Shown: positions 6,508 to 15,419, counted from the stretch's first letter. The stretch: DNA of 64,000 nt from Bradyrhizobium vignae (GCF_004114425.1 NZ_RDQF01000009.1:124001-188000); one strand, 5' to 3'. Numbers and translations are program-made. Notes: generated from the letters alone by a model not told the origin.

Positions 6508-8172
6508 ATGAGCGGACAGGACCATAAGGTGAAGGGATCGGACCTGTTCGTCGCGGCCCTGGAGAATGAAGGTGTCGATCGCATCTTCGGCATTCCCGGC
6601 GAAGAGAATCTCGATCTGGTCGAATCGCTTCGCGCCTCCAAGGTCGAGCTGGTCCTGACCCGCCACGAGCAGGCCGCTGCCTTCATGGCCGCAACCCATG
6701 GGCGGCTGACCGGCAAGCCCGGCGTTTGTCTGTCGACGCTCGGCCCCGGTGCCCTCAACCTGTCTACCGGCGCCGCCTATGCGCATCTCGGCGCGATGCC
6801 GATGATCCTGATTACCGGTCAGAAGCCGATCATGAGCAGCCGGCAGGCGCGCTTCCAGATCGTGGACGTGGTCGCGACCATGAAGCCGCTGACGAAGCTG
6901 TCGCGGCAGATCGTCAGCGCCTCCAGCATTCCAACTGTTGTACGCGATGCGTTCCGCGTGGCGATGGAGGAGCGGCCGGGCCCGGTGCATCTCGAACTGC
7001 CCGAGGACATCGCGGGCGACGAAGTGCCTGGTGTCCCCATGATCCCCGTCCATCCGATCGAAATCCCTGTCGCCCATCGCGCCGCGCTCGACCGCGCCGC
7101 CGAGATGATCGTGGCCGCGAGGCGCCCGCTGGTGATGATGGGGGCGGCGACCAGCCGGCCGCGGTCGACACATGGCATCGCAAGTTTCGTGCGGCGCACC
7201 GGCATTCCGTTCTTCACCACGCAGATGGGCAAGGGGACCGTACCCGGCGGCACCAATCTCTACATGGGCACTGCGGCGCTGTCGGAGCGCGATTACGTTC
7301 ACGACGCGATCGATGCCGCCGACCTGATCGTCGCCATCGGGCACGATCCGGTCGAGAAGCCCCCCTTCATCATGGGCCCCTCGGGCCCGAAGGTCATTCA
7401 CGTCAGCTATACCCCGGCGAGCGTCGAGCAGGTCTATTTCCCCGATGCCGAGGTTGTTGGCGACGTCGGTCCCAGCCTGGAGCTGTTGGCGGATCGGCTC
7501 GAAGGCAAGCTGCCGCAGGCGGCGGCGCTGCTCCCGCTCCGCGAAGAGATTCTGAACCACATCGCCGATCGTGCCACCGAGGCGCGCTGGCCCCCGACGC
7601 CGCAGCGCATCGTGCACGACATCCGCCAGGTGATCCCCGAGAACGGCATCGTCGCGCTCGACAACGGCATGTACAAGATCTGGTTCGCGCGCAACTACCG
7701 CACCCGCGTCGCCAATACGCTGCTGCTCGACAATGCGTTGGCGACCATGGGCGCCGGCCTGCCGTCGGCGATGATGGCTGCGATGCTCTATCCCGACCGC
7801 CGCGTGCTCGCGGTCGCCGGCGACGGCGGCTTCATGATGAACAGCCAGGAGATGGAGACGGCGGTCCGCCTCAAGCTCAATATGGTCGTGCTGGTGCTGG
7901 AGGACAACGCCTACGGCATGATCCGCTGGAAGCAGGCCGTCGATCATTTCGCCGATTACGGCATGACTTTCGGCAATCCCGACTTCGTCCACTATGCAAA
8001 GGCTTACGGGGCGCAAGGGCATCGGATCGTGAGCATCGACCGCTTTGGCCCGACTCTGGAGGCTGCCTTCAAGGAGGGCGGCGTGCACCTCGTCTCGATC
8101 CCGATCGACTATTCGGAGAACGTGCGGGTGCTGGTCGACGAGCTGCGCGCGCATGAGAAGGCAAAGGCGTGA
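6508..8172 (+). CDS. Acetolactate synthase large-subunit-like, ThDP-dependent enzyme
   Basis: 554-residue thiamine diphosphate enzyme that would condense two pyruvates to 2-acetolactate. The N-terminal PYR domain has catalytic Glu54 in RHEQAAAFMA, the middle domain spans roughly 190-330, and the C-terminal PP domain has the ThDP/Mg motif from VAGDGGFMMNSQEME to LEDNAYG. It resembles catabolic AlsS-type enzymes more than IlvB: no small-subunit gene follows. ATG 6508 is preferred over the upstream ATG at 6439 because GGAG precedes it and family similarity begins at SDLF. A strong hairpin (8182-8242) follows. Related enzymes can use other 2-oxoacids. Confidence 0.85.
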   Translation: MSGQDHKVKGSDLFVAALENEGVDRIFGIPGEENLDLVESLRASKVELVLTRHEQAAAFMAATHGRLTGKPGVCLSTLGPGALNLSTGAAYAHLGAMPMILITGQKPIMSSRQARFQIVDVVATMKPLTKLSRQIVSASSIPTVVRDAFRVAMEERPGPVHLELPEDIAGDEVPGVPMIPVHPIEIPVAHRAALDRAAEMIVAARRPLVMMGAATSRPRSTHGIASFVRRTGIPFFTTQMGKGTVPGGTNLYMGTAALSERDYVHDAIDAADLIVAIGHDPVEKPPFIMGPSGPKVIHVSYTPASVEQVYFPDAEVVGDVGPSLELLADRLEGKLPQAAALLPLREEILNHIADRATEARWPPTPQRIVHDIRQVIPENGIVALDNGMYKIWFARNYRTRVANTLLLDNALATMGAGLPSAMMAAMLYPDRRVLAVAGDGGFMMNSQEMETAVRLKLNMVVLVLEDNAYGMIRWKQAVDHFADYGMTFGNPDFVHYAKAYGAQGHRIVSIDRFGPTLEAAFKEGGVHLVSIPIDYSENVRVLVDELRAHEKAKA

Positions 8173-8181
8173 GAACCACGG

Positions 8182-8242
8182 TCTCGTGCCCCGGCTCTGC
8201 GCAGCAACGTCAAGAGCGTTGCAGCGCGTCCGGGACACGAGA
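8182..8242. terminator. Long GC-rich hairpin (CTCGTGCCCCGG family), terminator-like
   Basis: CTCGTGCCCCGG pairs with CCGGGACACGAG with one mismatch, and the inner GCAACG pairs with CGTTGC. It starts 10 nt after the acetolactate synthase stop and lacks a T tract. A related hairpin is at 45269-45322, so this belongs to a dispersed family that may act as a transcript end. Confidence 0.6.
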
Positions 8243-8316
8243 GCAATAACTGCGCTTGTGCCGCGCGTCCCGATCGCCGACACTCTCAATCACTCGACCA
8301 ACCACAGGACTTTGAA

Positions 8317-8664
8317 ATGACTCGCGTTCGTTGTGTCACCGAGATGGGTATGGGCGTCGATGTCCACGGCAGGGACGCCACCAAGGCGGCGAAGCGGGCG
8401 GTGTCGGATGCCATCAGGCATTCGAGTCTCGGTTTCTTCCGGATGATCGGCAAGACCGCGAACGACATGTTCGTCGATGTCACGATCGGAGTGCCCAACC
8501 CCGAGGCGGTGGACAAGGAAGCCGTCGCAAAGGAGCTGCCTTACGGCACCGTGACCGTGACGGCGGTCAAGGGCGGGCTGGAGATCCCCTCGGCGACCGA
8601 AGTCGCCAACGACCCCATCCTGATCGCAAATGCCGCCGTCATCGTCAGCTTCGACAAGGACTAG
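8317..8664 (+). CDS. Lin0512 family protein
   Basis: 115-residue protein of the conserved Lin0512 family, whose function is not established. The family core is visible: MGMGVDVHGRDATKAAKRAV and DAIRHSSLGFF at the N-terminus, and VDVTIGVPNPEAVDKEAV in the middle. No signal peptide. AGGA precedes the ATG. The next gene starts 5 nt after its stop, so the two are probably co-transcribed. Soluble cytoplasmic protein expected. Confidence 0.85.
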   Translation: MTRVRCVTEMGMGVDVHGRDATKAAKRAVSDAIRHSSLGFFRMIGKTANDMFVDVTIGVPNPEAVDKEAVAKELPYGTVTVTAVKGGLEIPSATEVANDPILIANAAVIVSFDKD

Positions 8665-8668
8665 GCCG

Positions 8669-9361
8669 GTGTCCGACAGTGACTTGGCGCTGCTGGATCG
8701 CCCGATCTGGAGCGCGCTGACGACGAGCCAGAAGCATCTGGCCGAGGGCGGCCCGCAAGCGCTGCGCTATCCCGTGGACATGACGCCCTTTGCCGACATG
8801 GCCGATATGTCCGCTGCAAGCTTTGCGGCGCTCGGCGATCTCATGTCACCTTCGCAGGTCGCGGCGCTGTTCACGCCGGAGCCGGTTGACGTTCCCGCCG
8901 GGTTCAAGGTCGTTCTTGCCGACACCGGCGAGCAGATGATCGGCTCGCCCGCCGATAGTCCGCTTCGCGATGCCGAGATCGTCACGCTGGGGGCGGCCGA
9001 CGTGCCTGCCATGATGCGGCTGATCGAGCTGACCAAGCCCGGTCCATTCGCGCTGCGTACCCATGAGCTCGGCACTTTCCTCGGCATCCGCGCAGGTGGC
9101 GAATTGGTCGCGATGACGGGTGAGCGGATGAAGCCGGGGAAATTCGTCGAGATGACGGCCGTCTGCGTGCATCCGGACTATCGCGGGCGCGGCTATGCAC
9201 AGGCGCTGCTCGCGGCGGTCGCGCGCCGGATCGAAGCGCGCGGCGAAATTCCGTTCCTGCACGTGTTTTCGAGCAACACGTCGGCGATTGCGCTGTACCA
9301 GCGGCAGGGAATGAAAATCCGTCGCCGCCTGTACGTCACCGCGCTCATGAAGCTGGGATGA
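8669..9361 (+). CDS. GNAT family N-acetyltransferase (FR47-like)
   Basis: 230-residue acetyltransferase. The N-terminal 90 residues are a divergent half (LLDRPIWSALTTSQKHLAEG), and the C-terminal GNAT core has MTAVCVHPDYRGRGYAQALL, which is the acetyl-CoA loop, and HVFSSNTSAIALYQRQGM. GTG 8669 is chosen because it lies 5 nt after the Lin0512 stop and starts the family similarity. Substrate unknown. Likely operon with the upstream gene. Confidence 0.88.
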   Translation: MSDSDLALLDRPIWSALTTSQKHLAEGGPQALRYPVDMTPFADMADMSAASFAALGDLMSPSQVAALFTPEPVDVPAGFKVVLADTGEQMIGSPADSPLRDAEIVTLGAADVPAMMRLIELTKPGPFALRTHELGTFLGIRAGGELVAMTGERMKPGKFVEMTAVCVHPDYRGRGYAQALLAAVARRIEARGEIPFLHVFSSNTSAIALYQRQGMKIRRRLYVTALMKLG

Positions 9362-9430
9362 GCTGCGCGGCAGGCTTCATATCGCAGGAAATCTCGTTAT
9401 ATCGATCCCAACCAGAATTGGGGGAAACAC

Positions 9431-10615
9431 ATGGACGCCAGGACGACAGATTTTTCCGCCGCACGGACGGCGATGCAGCGCTACGTCGATCAGGAGATCA
9501 TTCCCGGTGCGTCGTGGGCGGTGCTGCGGGGGCGCGAGGTGGTCGATCAGCAATGCGTCGGCTTTGCCGACCGCGAGGCGAAGACGGCGCTCCGGCCCGA
9601 CCATATCTTCCGCGCGTTTTCCAATACGAAGATCTTCGTCACCTGCGCGATCATGCTGCTGACCGAGGAAGGTCGCATCGGGCTCGATGATCCGGTCGAA
9701 AAGTTCCTGCCGCAGTTCGGCAACCGCAAGGTCTTGAAGCAGGGCGCGACAAGCCTTGCCGACGTCGAGCCGGCGAGGGGGCTGATCACGATCCGCCAGC
9801 TTCTGACCCACACATCGGGCCTCAGCTACGGCATCTTCGATCCCGGCACGGTGCTGTTCAAAGGCTACAACGAGGCGCGTGTGCTCAATCCGCTGACGCC
9901 GCTCTCCGACATGATCGACAGGCTTGCCGACCTGCCGCTGTCCTATCATCCGGGCGACGGCTGGGAATATTCGGTGGCGACCGACGTGCTGGGCCGCATC
10001 GTGGAGGTCGTCTCGGGCAAGTCGCTCGATGGCTTCCTCAAGGCGCGCATCTTCGATCCGCTCGGAATGACCGACACCGGCTTCTACGTCCCCGAGGCGC
10101 AGCAGGGCAGGCTGGTTGCGCTCTACAACGGCGTCGACGTGCTCGATCCCATGAAGCCCGGCCTCACCCGCGCCGACCATCTGCCATATCCGCAGGCGTA
10201 TCGGCAGCCGTTCCCGCGGCTCTCGGGCGGCGGCGGTCTGGTTTCGACCCTGCCGGACATGCTTGCGCTCGTGCGCGCTCTACTGCCCGGGCCGGATGCT
10301 CTGCTGAAGCCGGAGACGCTGCGGCAGATGATGACGAACCAGCTCCCCGCAGGCCAGACCATCCGCTTCGCCAATCTCGGGCCGATTCCCGGCAAGGGTT
10401 TTGGTCTCGGTGGCGCCGTGACCTTCGCGCCGACGCCGTTCGATCCGCCGAACTCCACCGGCGAATTCCAGTGGGGCGGGCTTGCCGGCACCCATTGGTG
10501 GATTTGTCCTGAGGCCAATACCGCGGGCGTGTTGATGGCCCAGCGTTACATGGGCTTCTGGAATCCGTTCTTCTTCGAGTTCAAGCGCCTGGCCTACCAG
10601 GCCGTTGGAGGCTGA
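9431..10615 (+). CDS. Serine hydrolase, class C beta-lactamase/esterase family
   Basis: 394 residues of the beta-lactamase superfamily, EstB-like esterase branch. SNTK (in RAFSNTKIFVT) is the SxxK with the nucleophile, and WEYSVATDVLGRIVE holds the tyrosine motif. HWWICPEANTAGVLM near the C-terminus holds the last conserved strand. No signal peptide, so cytoplasmic hydrolysis of a small ester or lactone is likely. GGGGGA precedes the ATG. It stands 69 nt after the GNAT gene, so read-through is possible. Confidence 0.88.
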   Translation: MDARTTDFSAARTAMQRYVDQEIIPGASWAVLRGREVVDQQCVGFADREAKTALRPDHIFRAFSNTKIFVTCAIMLLTEEGRIGLDDPVEKFLPQFGNRKVLKQGATSLADVEPARGLITIRQLLTHTSGLSYGIFDPGTVLFKGYNEARVLNPLTPLSDMIDRLADLPLSYHPGDGWEYSVATDVLGRIVEVVSGKSLDGFLKARIFDPLGMTDTGFYVPEAQQGRLVALYNGVDVLDPMKPGLTRADHLPYPQAYRQPFPRLSGGGGLVSTLPDMLALVRALLPGPDALLKPETLRQMMTNQLPAGQTIRFANLGPIPGKGFGLGGAVTFAPTPFDPPNSTGEFQWGGLAGTHWWICPEANTAGVLMAQRYMGFWNPFFFEFKRLAYQAVGG

Positions 10616-10711
10616 TCTCAAAAAAAATTGCACGCGCCCGCGAATCCTTTTCGGCCAGCGCGCCCTCTTGATGCTCGAGGCATTCGGCCTCGGCTCATCT
10701 CGGAGGATGCG

Positions 10712-10927
10712 ATGGCATTTTACAGGAAGAACATCGGCGGCCTGCACCAGGCGGTGCGGATCGCGCTGGGCGTGGCAATGGCGGGCAGCATAGAGGACGC
10801 AGGCGAGAGGCTTGCCTTCCGTCTGCAATTCGCGTCAGTCTTTCCACCGATCGAACTCGCCTTCGCCGGCCTCGGCGACGGCGAACGGCCGCAGCGAGTG
10901 CAGCACCCGCACGGTGCCGGCGTGTGA
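10712..10927 (+). pseudogene. DUF2892 (YgaP-like) membrane protein, truncated after first helix
   Basis: GGAGG precedes the ATG well. The first 25 codons (MAFYRKNIGGLHQAVRIALG, VAMAG) match the start of DUF2892 small inner-membrane proteins, which should continue with two hydrophobic helices. Instead the frame turns into SIEDAGERLAFRLQFASV and then arginine/glycine-rich sequence. On the opposite strand the same bases read VRVLHSLRPFAVAEAGEGEF before a stop, so the downstream part may be the end of another, lost gene. Confidence 0.5.
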
Positions 10928-10952
10928 GAATTGCAAGTGACGGACGCATGAC

Positions 10953-11618
10953 GTGCCAAACTATCTCGGCCTCGATGGATTTCGGTTCGGCTGGGTCGCT
11001 GCCTGGATCGACGACCGCGGCGATCACGGCTTCGACTATTCGCCGGGCTTGATGCGCCTGCTCGCGATCCCGCACGCACGTGCGATGATCGACATGCCGA
11101 TCGGATTGAACCCGAACGGCTATCGCGCTTGCGATCTGCGGGGGCGCGAATTGGTCGGCCCTGCCGTGTTTCTCGGTGCGCGCCGAGACCTTTGGACGTT
11201 CCCGGACATGGCTGCCGCCAATCGCCATTACTGGGAGCACGAAGGCAAGGGCAGGGGCATATCTGCGCAGCTCTGGAACATCAGGGACAAGATGAGAGAG
11301 CTCGACGAGGCCATGACGCCGACGCGGCAGGCGATGATCGGCGAGGCCCATCCCGAATTGATCTTCTGGAATCTCGCAGGGCGTGGCCGTCTCGCAAGGA
11401 AGACGTCGGCGCACGGTCTCGAACAGCGGACCGCGCTCTTGGCGCAGCGCGGTTTCACGCGCCTGCCGAAATGGCTGACGCCACGCCACGGCACCGGCAT
11501 CGGCCGCGACGATCTCGTCGACGCCTGTGCCTGCGCGGTCGCGGCGCGTGACAGCACGGAGCGCGTCGGCGGCGAGGAGATCGATCCTCGCGGCTTGCGG
11601 ATGGAGATCAACTACTGA
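10953..11618 (+). CDS. DUF429 family protein (predicted RNase H-fold nuclease)
   Basis: 221 residues of the DUF429 family, predicted to adopt an RNase H-like fold. Visible features: start strand YLGLDGFRFGWVAAWID with the first acidic Asp, AMIDMPIGL with the second, and a C-terminal RDDLVDACACAVAAR with paired acidic residues. GTG start. No experimentally established function is known to me for this family. It follows the broken DUF2892 gene and precedes an intergenic stretch without clear genes. Confidence 0.78.
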   Translation: MPNYLGLDGFRFGWVAAWIDDRGDHGFDYSPGLMRLLAIPHARAMIDMPIGLNPNGYRACDLRGRELVGPAVFLGARRDLWTFPDMAAANRHYWEHEGKGRGISAQLWNIRDKMRELDEAMTPTRQAMIGEAHPELIFWNLAGRGRLARKTSAHGLEQRTALLAQRGFTRLPKWLTPRHGTGIGRDDLVDACACAVAARDSTERVGGEEIDPRGLRMEINY

Positions 11619-12229
11619 AACCGATCAGCCATTCCGATCGCCTTGGAGATGTCAGTGACTATTGCGACCCGGAGTCGAGGAGCCGCCTTCGTCGTCCAAT
11701 CTTGTCGCCCTCGCTTCGTACTCGTCTGCCATCGCTAGCAACCGTTGTGCAGCTTCGCCATGATCGAGCTCGTTCGCGACGCGGCGACAGCGTTCAGCAT
11801 GATCGAGCAGGGCGCGCTTCTCGATGTTCATGCAGCGACAACGCTCAAAGGGATCATTCGTCCCTGCACGGGTCGTCGGAACAGCGCGATGGCTTCGCGC
11901 AGAATTCGGGAAAAAACAGCAATATTTCCATGCCGCCTCGGAACGTGGCGCTTGCGCCGACGTTTACGCCTAAGACTGCTGAGGAACAGAATTTGATGTA
12001 CGACGTGTGCCAATTGGCGACCGCGATGCTCGCGATCGCCTTCACGGGCCTCCTGTTGACCACGGGTCAACGGTTCATCGCGTATCGACTGCAGCATGAG
12101 GCAATGATCCCGATCGCGGCGATGGCGACGCTGCCGCGATGAGTGCGGGTTCGCAGGGATAAATCGTGACTTGCGCCGGACGGCGTCCTGCCTAGATTGT
12201 GCACGCTCAGTCATGCACCAAAGGTCCCG
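11619..12229 (+). other. Intergenic stretch with no firm gene
   Basis: About 610 bases. The best candidate is a 70-codon frame from ATG 11930 to 12142 with one hydrophobic helix (VCQLATAMLAIAFTGLLLTT), but no ribosome site is clear and I cannot match it to a family. No repeat or hairpin stands out. Confidence 0.4.
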
Positions 12230-12934
12230 ATGCCCGATCTGTCCGCCTTTCCCATCACCAGGCGTTGGCCGGCGAAACATCCCGAACTGCTTCAGCTCTA
12301 TTCCTTGCCGACGCCGAACGGCGTCAAGGTCTCCATCATGCTGGAGGAGATCGGGCTTCCTTACGAAGTTCACCTCGTCGATTTCGGCAAGGACGATCAG
12401 AAGACGGCCGAATTCCTCTCGCTCAATCCGAACGGCAAGATCCCGGCGATCCTCGATCCCAGCGGCCCCGGCGGCAGGCCTCTGCCGCTGTTCGAGTCCG
12501 GGGCGATCCTGCAATATCTCGCGGAGAAAACCGGCAAGCTGCTGCCGCAGGATGCCGCGCGCCGCTACCAGGCCATCCAGTGGCTGCACTTCCAGATGGG
12601 CGGCATCGGACCGATGTTCGGCCAGGTCGGCTTCTTCCACAAATTCGCCGGCAAGGAGTTTGAGGACAAGCGGCCCCGCGACCGCTACGTGGACGAATCC
12701 AAGCGCCTGCTCGGAGTGATGGAGGCGCATCTGTCCGGCCGGCAATGGTTCATGGATGACGACTACACCATCGCCGACATCTCCATGCTCGGCTGGGTGC
12801 GCAATCTCATCGGCTTCTATGGCGCCGGCGAGCTCGTGGAGTTCGGTCAGTTCAAGGCCGTCGGCAGCTGGCTCGAACGCGGGCTCGCGCGTCCTCCGGT
12901 GCAACGCGGGCTGAACATTCCGAAGCGACCGTAA
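12230..12934 (+). CDS. Glutathione S-transferase family protein
   Basis: 234 residues with thioredoxin-like and helical GST domains. The N-terminal domain shows LYSLPTPNGVKVSIMLEEIG, NPNGKIPAI (cis-proline loop) and ESGAILQYLAEKTG, which are typical of YfcG/YghU-like enzymes. The C-terminal domain carries IADISMLGWV. Predicted soluble glutathione-dependent reductase or transferase. ATG 12230 is preferred to upstream starts at 12197 because similarity begins at PDLSAFPITRRWPAKHPEL. The next gene converges on the other strand. No closer substrate call. Confidence 0.88.
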   Translation: MPDLSAFPITRRWPAKHPELLQLYSLPTPNGVKVSIMLEEIGLPYEVHLVDFGKDDQKTAEFLSLNPNGKIPAILDPSGPGGRPLPLFESGAILQYLAEKTGKLLPQDAARRYQAIQWLHFQMGGIGPMFGQVGFFHKFAGKEFEDKRPRDRYVDESKRLLGVMEAHLSGRQWFMDDDYTIADISMLGWVRNLIGFYGAGELVEFGQFKAVGSWLERGLARPPVQRGLNIPKRP

Positions 12935-12936
12935 GT

Positions 12937-13719
12937 TCAGCTCAGCGCCTTGTGGGTCATATAGAGCGCCATCAGCGAGACGAAGGCGATCATGGCCCGG
13001 CGCAGCGCTGATTTGCTGACGCCATTGGCCATGCGTGCGCCGAGATCGATCCCGATCCAGAGGCCGGCAAGTATGCCGGTGACGGCCGGCCAGCCGACCA
13101 TGAGCCCCTTGCTCCAGTAGATCCAGGCCGCTGGAACGTTGGTGGGGATGATCGAGAAGACGAGGCTGACGAGCTGCGCCTGGTGCTGTGGGACGCGAAG
13201 ACCCGCAGCAAGGCCCACAGTGATCGCGAGGCCGACGCCGATGCCCATGAAGCCCGAGGAAAATCCGGCAAGCAGGCCGATGAGGAGCAGGGGCAGCCAG
13301 GGCAATTCGGCTGAAGCGCTTGCCTCGGTGGCGTCGTCCTTGCCGTCACGGCGCAGAGCCAGCATTGCGATCAGCGCGGCGAGATAGACCACGTAGGTCC
13401 ATTGCAAGACCGAATCGGAGGCAGCCGCCGCGGCATAGCCACCGCCCGCGCCACCGACGAGAAATCCGATTCCGATCCAGACGATCCATTGCAGCGGGCT
13501 GCGGTTGCCGCTCTGCCAATAGCGGCGTGCGCCGGCGAGACCGGTCGGAGGGATCTGCGTGATCAGCGACGTGCCCTGGGCGACGTGCTGCTCGGCACCG
13601 AGGAACAGCACGGAGAAGATCACGAGGCCGCCGCCCGGGCTCGTGCCCGTAAAGCTTGACGCCAGTCCTGCAACCAGACCGACACCGACGCCGGCGAGGA
13701 GTTCATGAAGCCAGGACAT
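12937..13719 (-). CDS. TSUP family (TauE/SafE) membrane transporter
   Basis: 260-residue inner-membrane protein with about eight hydrophobic segments in two repeats. The hallmark glycine-rich loop SSFTGTSPGGGLV is in the first repeat and SSGFMGIGVGLAI in the second. The family exports or moves sulfite, sulfoacetate and other organosulfur anions. It ends 4 nt from the TetR gene upstream on the same strand, so the pair probably forms a TetR-controlled unit with the operator at 14373-14459. Confidence 0.85.
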   Translation of the reverse strand: MSWLHELLAGVGVGLVAGLASSFTGTSPGGGLVIFSVLFLGAEQHVAQGTSLITQIPPTGLAGARRYWQSGNRSPLQWIVWIGIGFLVGGAGGGYAAAAASDSVLQWTYVVYLAALIAMLALRRDGKDDATEASASAELPWLPLLLIGLLAGFSSGFMGIGVGLAITVGLAAGLRVPQHQAQLVSLVFSIIPTNVPAAWIYWSKGLMVGWPAVTGILAGLWIGIDLGARMANGVSKSALRRAMIAFVSLMALYMTHKALS

Positions 13720-13722
13720 CGT

Positions 13723-14355
13723 TCATGTCCTGGTTCGTCGCTTGACGTCCGGCTTCGGCATGCGCAAGCCGTCGATCACGCTGTCGACGGCCGCCATGCA
13801 GGCGTCGACGTCGAGGTCCTCGCCCCAGCACTGTTGCAGCACAAAGCCTTGAAAAGTCGCGATCAGCACGCGCGCGATCGCCTCGGCGCGGAGCTCGCGC
13901 TTGATGAGCCCGTCATGCTGGCCGCGCTCCACCAGCGCCGCGATCAGCGCGCGCGGCATGTCGATGCCTTCGACGACGCTGCTGCGGATGCGGCGGTTGC
14001 GCAGCGCTTCGGCCCAGCCATGGATGCCGACACGGCGGCGGGCTTCGCCGCCGGGATCGGTGAGCCATTGCGCGTAGACGCGGACCAGCGCGTGCAGCCC
14101 TTCGATTGGATCACCGGATCCTTGCGCCACCGAGTTGAGCACGGCCTCACGGCGATGCCGGTCGTCCGCGAGCGCTTCGATCAGGTCGTCCTTGCTCTGG
14201 AAGTACAGATAGACCGCGCCGTGGCTCAAGCCCGACCGCTTGACGATATCGGCCATGCCGGTCTGGTGAAAACCGTTCTCGGCAAAGCAGGCGAGGGCCG
14301 CTTCGAGGATCTGCTGCCGCCGGCCTTCGCGCTTCTTGTCGCTGATCTTTGGCAT
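13723..14355 (-). CDS. TetR/AcrR family regulator
   Basis: 210 residues. The N-terminal TetR HTH is complete (GRRQQILEAALACFAENGF, then QTGMADIVKRSGLSHGAVYL, then YFQSKDDLIEAL). The C-terminal ligand domain is divergent. ATG 14355 starts the family similarity; a longer frame to 14643 exists but reads poorly upstream. Likely controls itself and the TSUP transporter gene 4 nt downstream, through paired sites at 14373-14459. Confidence 0.9.
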   Translation of the reverse strand: MPKISDKKREGRRQQILEAALACFAENGFHQTGMADIVKRSGLSHGAVYLYFQSKDDLIEALADDRHRREAVLNSVAQGSGDPIEGLHALVRVYAQWLTDPGGEARRRVGIHGWAEALRNRRIRSSVVEGIDMPRALIAALVERGQHDGLIKRELRAEAIARVLIATFQGFVLQQCWGEDLDVDACMAAVDSVIDGLRMPKPDVKRRTRT

Positions 14356-14372
14356 CAGCCCGGTCCATAAAT

Positions 14373-14459
14373 AACTGACGGATCGATCGTTTTGGGGAGT
14401 TGGTCGAGGATGCACCAATTCCGGCGCGATAAAATAAAAAAACGATCGATCAGTCATTT
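14373..14459. promoter_or_regulatory. Paired inverted operator copies upstream of TetR
   Basis: The stretch AACTGACGGATCGATCGTTTT (14373-14393) recurs inverted at 14439-14459 (AAAACGATCGATCAGTCATTT) with two mismatches and 45 bp between. Each copy contains CGATCG. Two copies facing each other upstream of the regulator suggest two TetR dimers, and the AT-rich stretch between probably includes promoters. Inferred, not shown. Confidence 0.6.
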
Positions 14460-14575
14460 TGTGAAGATGACTGTGGCAAGTCAAGACCTGCCGGCGCCGA
14501 TCGGGAGACAAGCCGGTGAAGTGGCTGGCGCGCCCCTGCCGGAGGCGGCGGGGCGGCTCTTGGTTCGTGTGCCCG

Positions 14576-14947
14576 CTAGAACAGCCGTCCGCCGTTCGGC
14601 ACAGGCTTGCTCGGCTGCACCAGCACGACCTTGCCGTTCGCATCGGGGAAGCCGAGCGTCAGCACCTCGGAGACCACTGGGCCGATCTGGCGAGGCGGGA
14701 AATTGACGACGGCCGCGACCTGTTGCCCCACGAGGGTATCGAGTGGGTGGTTTTCAGTGATCTGTGCCGAACTCTTGCGCACGCCGACGGCGGGACCGAA
14801 ATCGATCCACAGCCGCCAGGCCGGCTTGCGTGCCTCCGGAAACGGCTTGGCGTCGACGATGGTTCCGACACGGACATCGACGGCGAGGAAGCTGTCGAAG
14901 TCGATGGTCGGTGAGGCGGCAGCTGCGGGATCGTGGGTGACGTGCAT
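14576..14947 (-). CDS. tRNA-binding domain protein, CsaA-like
   Basis: 123-residue OB-fold protein of the EMAP-II/tRNA-binding type (CsaA). Core residues DFDSFLAVDVRVGTIVDAK, AWRLWIDFGPAVGVRKSSAQ, VVNFPPRQIGPVVSEVLTLG and GRLF at the end match well. CsaA-like proteins bind tRNA and have been linked to export chaperoning. ATG 14947 begins family similarity; a frame to 15037 adds 30 residues without similarity. Start evidence is weak because no strong ribosome site is seen. Confidence 0.82.
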   Translation of the reverse strand: MHVTHDPAAAASPTIDFDSFLAVDVRVGTIVDAKPFPEARKPAWRLWIDFGPAVGVRKSSAQITENHPLDTLVGQQVAAVVNFPPRQIGPVVSEVLTLGFPDANGKVVLVQPSKPVPNGGRLF

Positions 14948-15051
14948 GGAATGTCCGTTCGGAGAGTTGGCGGCGTCCGCAATATTGTCGCGCGAGCCGG
15001 AGTTTCGTACAACGCCAAGAGTGTCACGATACGCCATGCGCGAGGAGCGTC

Positions 15052-15411
15052 TTGCCCAACATCATCTACGGCATCAAGAACTGCGACACCATGAAGAAGG
15101 CCCGCGCCTGGCTCGATGCGCATGGCGTGCCTTACGACTTTCACGACTACAAGGCCGCAGGTGTCGAGAAGGACAAGCTCAAGCAGTGGAGCGACAAGGT
15201 CGGCTGGGACGCGCTACTCAATCGCGCCGGGACGACCTTCAAGAAGCTCCCCGATTCCGACAAGGAAAGCCTCACCGAGAAGAAGGCGTTGGCATTGATG
15301 CTGGCGCAACCATCGATGATCAAGCGGCCCGTGCTGGAAATCGGCAGCAAGCTGCTGGTCGGCTTCAAGCCGGATATCTATACCAAGGAGGTCGGTGGCA
15401 AAGCGCGCTGA
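15052..15411 (+). CDS. ArsC/Spx-like thioredoxin-fold protein (YffB family)
   Basis: 119 residues. Start is TTG 15052 with GAGGAG upstream; no ATG fits, as the first residues NIIYGIKNCDTMKKARAWLD already belong to the family. The single cysteine Cys11 (NCDTM) is the redox cysteine. KRPVLEIGSKLLVGFKP is the C-terminal strand. This family resembles arsenate reductase but is not shown to reduce arsenate. Convergent to the next gene with a palindrome between. Confidence 0.85.
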   Translation: MPNIIYGIKNCDTMKKARAWLDAHGVPYDFHDYKAAGVEKDKLKQWSDKVGWDALLNRAGTTFKKLPDSDKESLTEKKALALMLAQPSMIKRPVLEIGSKLLVGFKPDIYTKEVGGKAR

Positions 15412-15419
15412 CTGCTGAA

